From positions 1 through 42,078 of the forward strand of contig JAEVEY010000073.1 in assembly GCA_016842045.1 (NCBI GenBank): 42,078 nucleotides of DNA. Reading direction: 5' to 3'. Each line of letters starts with the position of its first letter. The first letter of the stretch is position 1. This DNA comes from Candidatus Thermoflexus sinensis (GTDB taxonomy: Bacteria; Chloroflexota; Anaerolineae; Thermoflexales; Thermoflexaceae). Positions 39,320 through 42,078 of the stretch are shown one piece after another. The notes beneath the pieces are model-generated. The model searched no databases. It saw only the letters and a list, made by a program, of their open reading frames with translations, and was not told the origin of the DNA. Both the position numbers and the translations under genes were made by a program.

Positions 39320-40249
39320 TTAAGGGACGGGCTGCTCCGCCGGCCGGCGGAACCAGGTCCGCCACTCCCGCTTCTCCCAGACCACCAGGATGGGTGCCGC
39401 GTTGAAGATGGAGGAATAGGTTCCGCTGATCATCCCGATCAGTAGCGTCGCGATAAACTGGCGGATCGTTGTCCCCCCGAAGAGGAGCAGGGCCACCAGC
39501 GTGAAAATCAGCGTGAGCTGGGTGTTGATCGACCGGTCCAGGGTTTGCAGGATGCTGTGGTTCACGATCCGCTCGTAAGGCTCGCCGCGATAGCGGATGA
39601 GGTTCTCACGGATCCGGTCGAACACCACGATGGAATCGTGGACGGAGAAGCCGATCACCGTCAGCACGGCGGTAAGGAAGAGGGCGTCCACCTCCCAGCC
39701 GAAGACCTTCCCGAAGATCGAGGCGGTGCCCACCACCACGGCCACATCGTGCAGCAAAGCCAGGACGGCGGCGACGCCGTAGCGAAAGGCATGGGGGATG
39801 TGCCGGAAAGCGAAGGTGAGGTAAAGCATGATCGCTAAGGAGGCCATGGCCACCGCCGCCAAGGCGCCGCGGGTCACTTCAGCGCCCACCGTGGGCCCGA
39901 CGGACTCAAAGCGCTCCAGGGTGATCTCCCCGTAGCGGGAGCGCAGGGCTTCCTCCAGCCGCGTCTTGGTGGGCGCGTCCATCTCCCGGGTGCGGATGAT
40001 CAGGGTGCCCTGCAGCGATGGCTGGACCCGTATGTCGGCGACGTTGAACCCGGTGGTCTGTCCGACGATCCCGATGACCTCTTCGCTGGAGACAGGAACG
40101 CCTGTTGGAAGCCGGATCTCCATCAACGAGCCGCCGGTATAGTCGATGGCCAGAGGCAATCCATAGAGGGCCAGAGAGATCAGACCCGGAATGATCACCA
40201 GAAGCGAAAGCGCGAAATACCAGTAACGCTTGCCGATGATATCGATCAT
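39320..40249 (-). CDS. secF: Protein translocase subunit SecF
   Basis: LAIDYTGGSLMEIRLP; FLTAVLTVIGFSVHDSIVVFDRIRENL; GMISGTYSSIFNAAPILVVWE. Confidence 0.96.
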   Translation of the reverse strand: MIDIIGKRYWYFALSLLVIIPGLISLALYGLPLAIDYTGGSLMEIRLPTGVPVSSEEVIGIVGQTTGFNVADIRVQPSLQGTLIIRTREMDAPTKTRLEEALRSRYGEITLERFESVGPTVGAEVTRGALAAVAMASLAIMLYLTFAFRHIPHAFRYGVAAVLALLHDVAVVVGTASIFGKVFGWEVDALFLTAVLTVIGFSVHDSIVVFDRIRENLIRYRGEPYERIVNHSILQTLDRSINTQLTLIFTLVALLLFGGTTIRQFIATLLIGMISGTYSSIFNAAPILVVWEKREWRTWFRRPAEQPVP

Positions 40250-40294
40250 CCTTTGCCTCCCCAGGTTAAAACCTTGCCTGGAGGTTTGCTGAAA

Positions 40295-40378
40295 TAGAAG
40301 TTACGCCGTTCGGGGCCCGCGAGAAGAGGTGGAATGGCCCCCCAAACCCCCAGGAGAAAACTAACTGCGCAACTCATA
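40295..40378 (+). mobile_element. Hairpin-less (internally deleted) family A MITE derivative, 84 bp, in the secD-secF gap
   Basis: TAGAAGTTACGCCGTTcggggcccgcgagaagaggtggaatggccc directly joined to cccaaacccccaggagaaaactAACTGCGCAACTCATA. Confidence 0.75.
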
Positions 40379-40415
40379 CTTATCCGAGCACACGGCCTGG
40401 GCTTGTGACAAACCC

Positions 40416-41834
40416 TCAAATCCCAAACCAGCGCCCGTGGGCCTGAGCGCTGAGCCGATCCAGCAGCGCGTGCAGGAAGGCCCGTGTGACCCAGATGCCC
40501 GTGAACAGGCTGGCCGCCACCCCGATAGCCAGCGTAAGGGCGAACCCCCGCACCATGCTCGCCCCAAAGTTCATGCCGAAGACATACAGGATGGCGCAGG
40601 TGATCAGGGTGGAGATGTTGGAATCCCGGATCGAGGGCCAGGCCCGCTCGAAGCCATAATCGATGGCCAGGGCGAGGTTGCGGCCGGCGCGGAGCTCTTC
40701 TTTCAATCGTTCGAAGATCAGGATGTTGGCATCCACGGCCATTCCAATCGAGAGCACAAACCCGGCGATCCCGGGCAGGGTCAGGGTGACCGGCAACAGC
40801 TTGAAGATGGCGAACACCAGAGCGGTGTAAAGGCTGAGGGCGAGAACAGCCAGGATCCCCGGCACCCGATAATAGAGGATCATGAAGAGGGCCACCGTGG
40901 CGAACCCCACAATCCCGGCGATCAAACTGCGGTGAATCGACTCCCGGCCCAGGGTCGGCCCGATGTTCCGCGTGTCCACGATCTTCAAGGGCACCGGCAG
41001 GGCACCATAACGCAGGGTCACCGCCAGGGATTCGGCGTCGGCCAGCGTGCTCCCGGAGCCCATGCGGATCACCCCCTGGCCCTGGGTGATCGGCTCCTGG
41101 ATCACCGGGCAGGAGATCACCTTCTTATCCAGCACAATGCAGAGGTAACGCCCCACGTTCTGAGATGTATATTCCGCGAAGAGCCGCGTGCCCTCCGCAT
41201 CCAGGGTGAAGGCCACCTCCGGCTGGCGGAATTGATCCAGCTGAGGCCGGGCGCTGCGCAGATTCCGACCGGTCATAACGGTCCGATAAACCCGCTCCGT
41301 CGGGCTCACCGGAGCGGTCCCCGTAATCGGCGCGGTTTCCGTCAGCGTTGGAGCAGGAGTCAGCGTCGGTGTCCCAGTCGGGGGAACCGTCTCTGTCGGG
41401 GAGATATCCAGGGTGGTGCGGATGGTGGTGCCCTCCGGGATAGGAGTGGCACCGGCGTCCACGAACTCCAGCAGGCCGGTCTGCTTGATGGTATTCACGG
41501 CCTGCTCCAGGTTCGTGACCCCGGGGAGTTCCACCACGATCCGCCGGGTTCCGGCGATCTGCACCACCGGCTCGCTCACACCCAGGGCGTTGACCCGGTT
41601 CTCAATAATGCGTCGGGTATCTTCCAGGTTTCCACGATCCACCGGCTGATTCGGCGGGACATCTGCCTCCAGGAGGATCTGGATTCCTCCCTGGAGATCC
41701 AGCCCGAGCACGGTGCGGATCTCCCGGTGGATGCCCAGGAAATCGATCGCAATCTGGGTTTCCGAGAAATCGACCCAGAGGGCGAAAACCGCTAAAAGGC
41801 CGATAATGGCCAGCCAGAGATTCGGATTCCGCAT
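40416..41834 (-). CDS. secD: Protein translocase subunit SecD
   Basis: LGLDLQGGIQILLEAD; ENRVNALGVSEPVVQIAGTRRIVVELPG; GFVLSIGMAVDANILIFERLKEEL. Start moved to MRNPNLW (41834). Confidence 0.95.
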   Translation of the reverse strand: MRNPNLWLAIIGLLAVFALWVDFSETQIAIDFLGIHREIRTVLGLDLQGGIQILLEADVPPNQPVDRGNLEDTRRIIENRVNALGVSEPVVQIAGTRRIVVELPGVTNLEQAVNTIKQTGLLEFVDAGATPIPEGTTIRTTLDISPTETVPPTGTPTLTPAPTLTETAPITGTAPVSPTERVYRTVMTGRNLRSARPQLDQFRQPEVAFTLDAEGTRLFAEYTSQNVGRYLCIVLDKKVISCPVIQEPITQGQGVIRMGSGSTLADAESLAVTLRYGALPVPLKIVDTRNIGPTLGRESIHRSLIAGIVGFATVALFMILYYRVPGILAVLALSLYTALVFAIFKLLPVTLTLPGIAGFVLSIGMAVDANILIFERLKEELRAGRNLALAIDYGFERAWPSIRDSNISTLITCAILYVFGMNFGASMVRGFALTLAIGVAASLFTGIWVTRAFLHALLDRLSAQAHGRWFGI

Positions 41835-41874
41835 GGGCCTCTCATCCTGAACATAGATCTGGGCAAGCGGTTTG

Positions 41875-41903
41875 ATTATAGGGAGGGGCGGATTGGAAGG
41901 CAA
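41875..41903 (-). promoter_or_regulatory. Putative secD promoter
   Basis: Minus strand TTGCCT (41903-41898), 17-nt spacer, TATAAT (41880-41875). Confidence 0.6.
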
Positions 41904-42008
41904 GCCCTGCATGTGGTTCCCCGCATGGGAGCCACAGGGAGGGAGGGGCAAGCCGCCTTACCCTGAGCTAAAATGATTCGGGCCTGCCTGGTTTTTGTTT
42001 TGTGGAAT

Positions 42009-42078
42009 TAGGACTTACGCAGTTCGTTTCCCATGGGGGCTTTGGGGGCGGAGCGGGGCGCCTTCGGCGCCCCGCTCC
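42009..42078 (+). mobile_element. Left part of another family A MITE-like element, truncated by the window end
   Basis: TAGGACTTACGCAGTT (42009-42024), then a perfect hairpin GGAGCGGGGCGCC-TTC-GGCGCCCCGCTCC ending at 42078. Confidence 0.65.

Noticed and set aside
40437-41795. 452-aa plus-strand ORF antisense to secD
   Set aside because: Shadow ORF; the SecD reading is unambiguous.

Overview
GC-rich (visually about 60-65%) bacterial chromosome segment. Gene content suggests a Chloroflexi/Anaerolineae- or Thermoflexus-like thermophile, but this is inference and no search was run. The core is housekeeping: rpoC, infC-rpmI-rplT, rel/spoT, secD-secF, dinG, ugd, apgM. It also carries two ABC importers (nucleoside-type NupP plus a fused NupQ-NupO; speB next to potABC), an orphan CoxM-like flavoprotein in a small operon, a C39-like peptidase with TPRs, and a large GT39-like membrane protein. 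I saw no CRISPR array, prophage, transposase, tRNA or rRNA. The unexpected signal is between the genes. Many intergenic gaps hold small (about 85-190 bp) non-coding elements with perfect or near-perfect terminal inverted repeats (TIRs). Three of these have recognisable target-site duplications (9 bp, 8 bp and 5 bp). The elements carry very stable hairpins whose arms co-vary between copies and whose loops flip between TTC and GAA. They look like several MITE-like families sharing a common hairpin cargo. Other notable points: infC starts at ATT, a ribosome-binding-site-preceded 56-aa ORF was missed by the ORF track, rpoC has no rpoB upstream and a long MITE-bearing leader, and the Pot permeases have extra N-terminal membrane domains.
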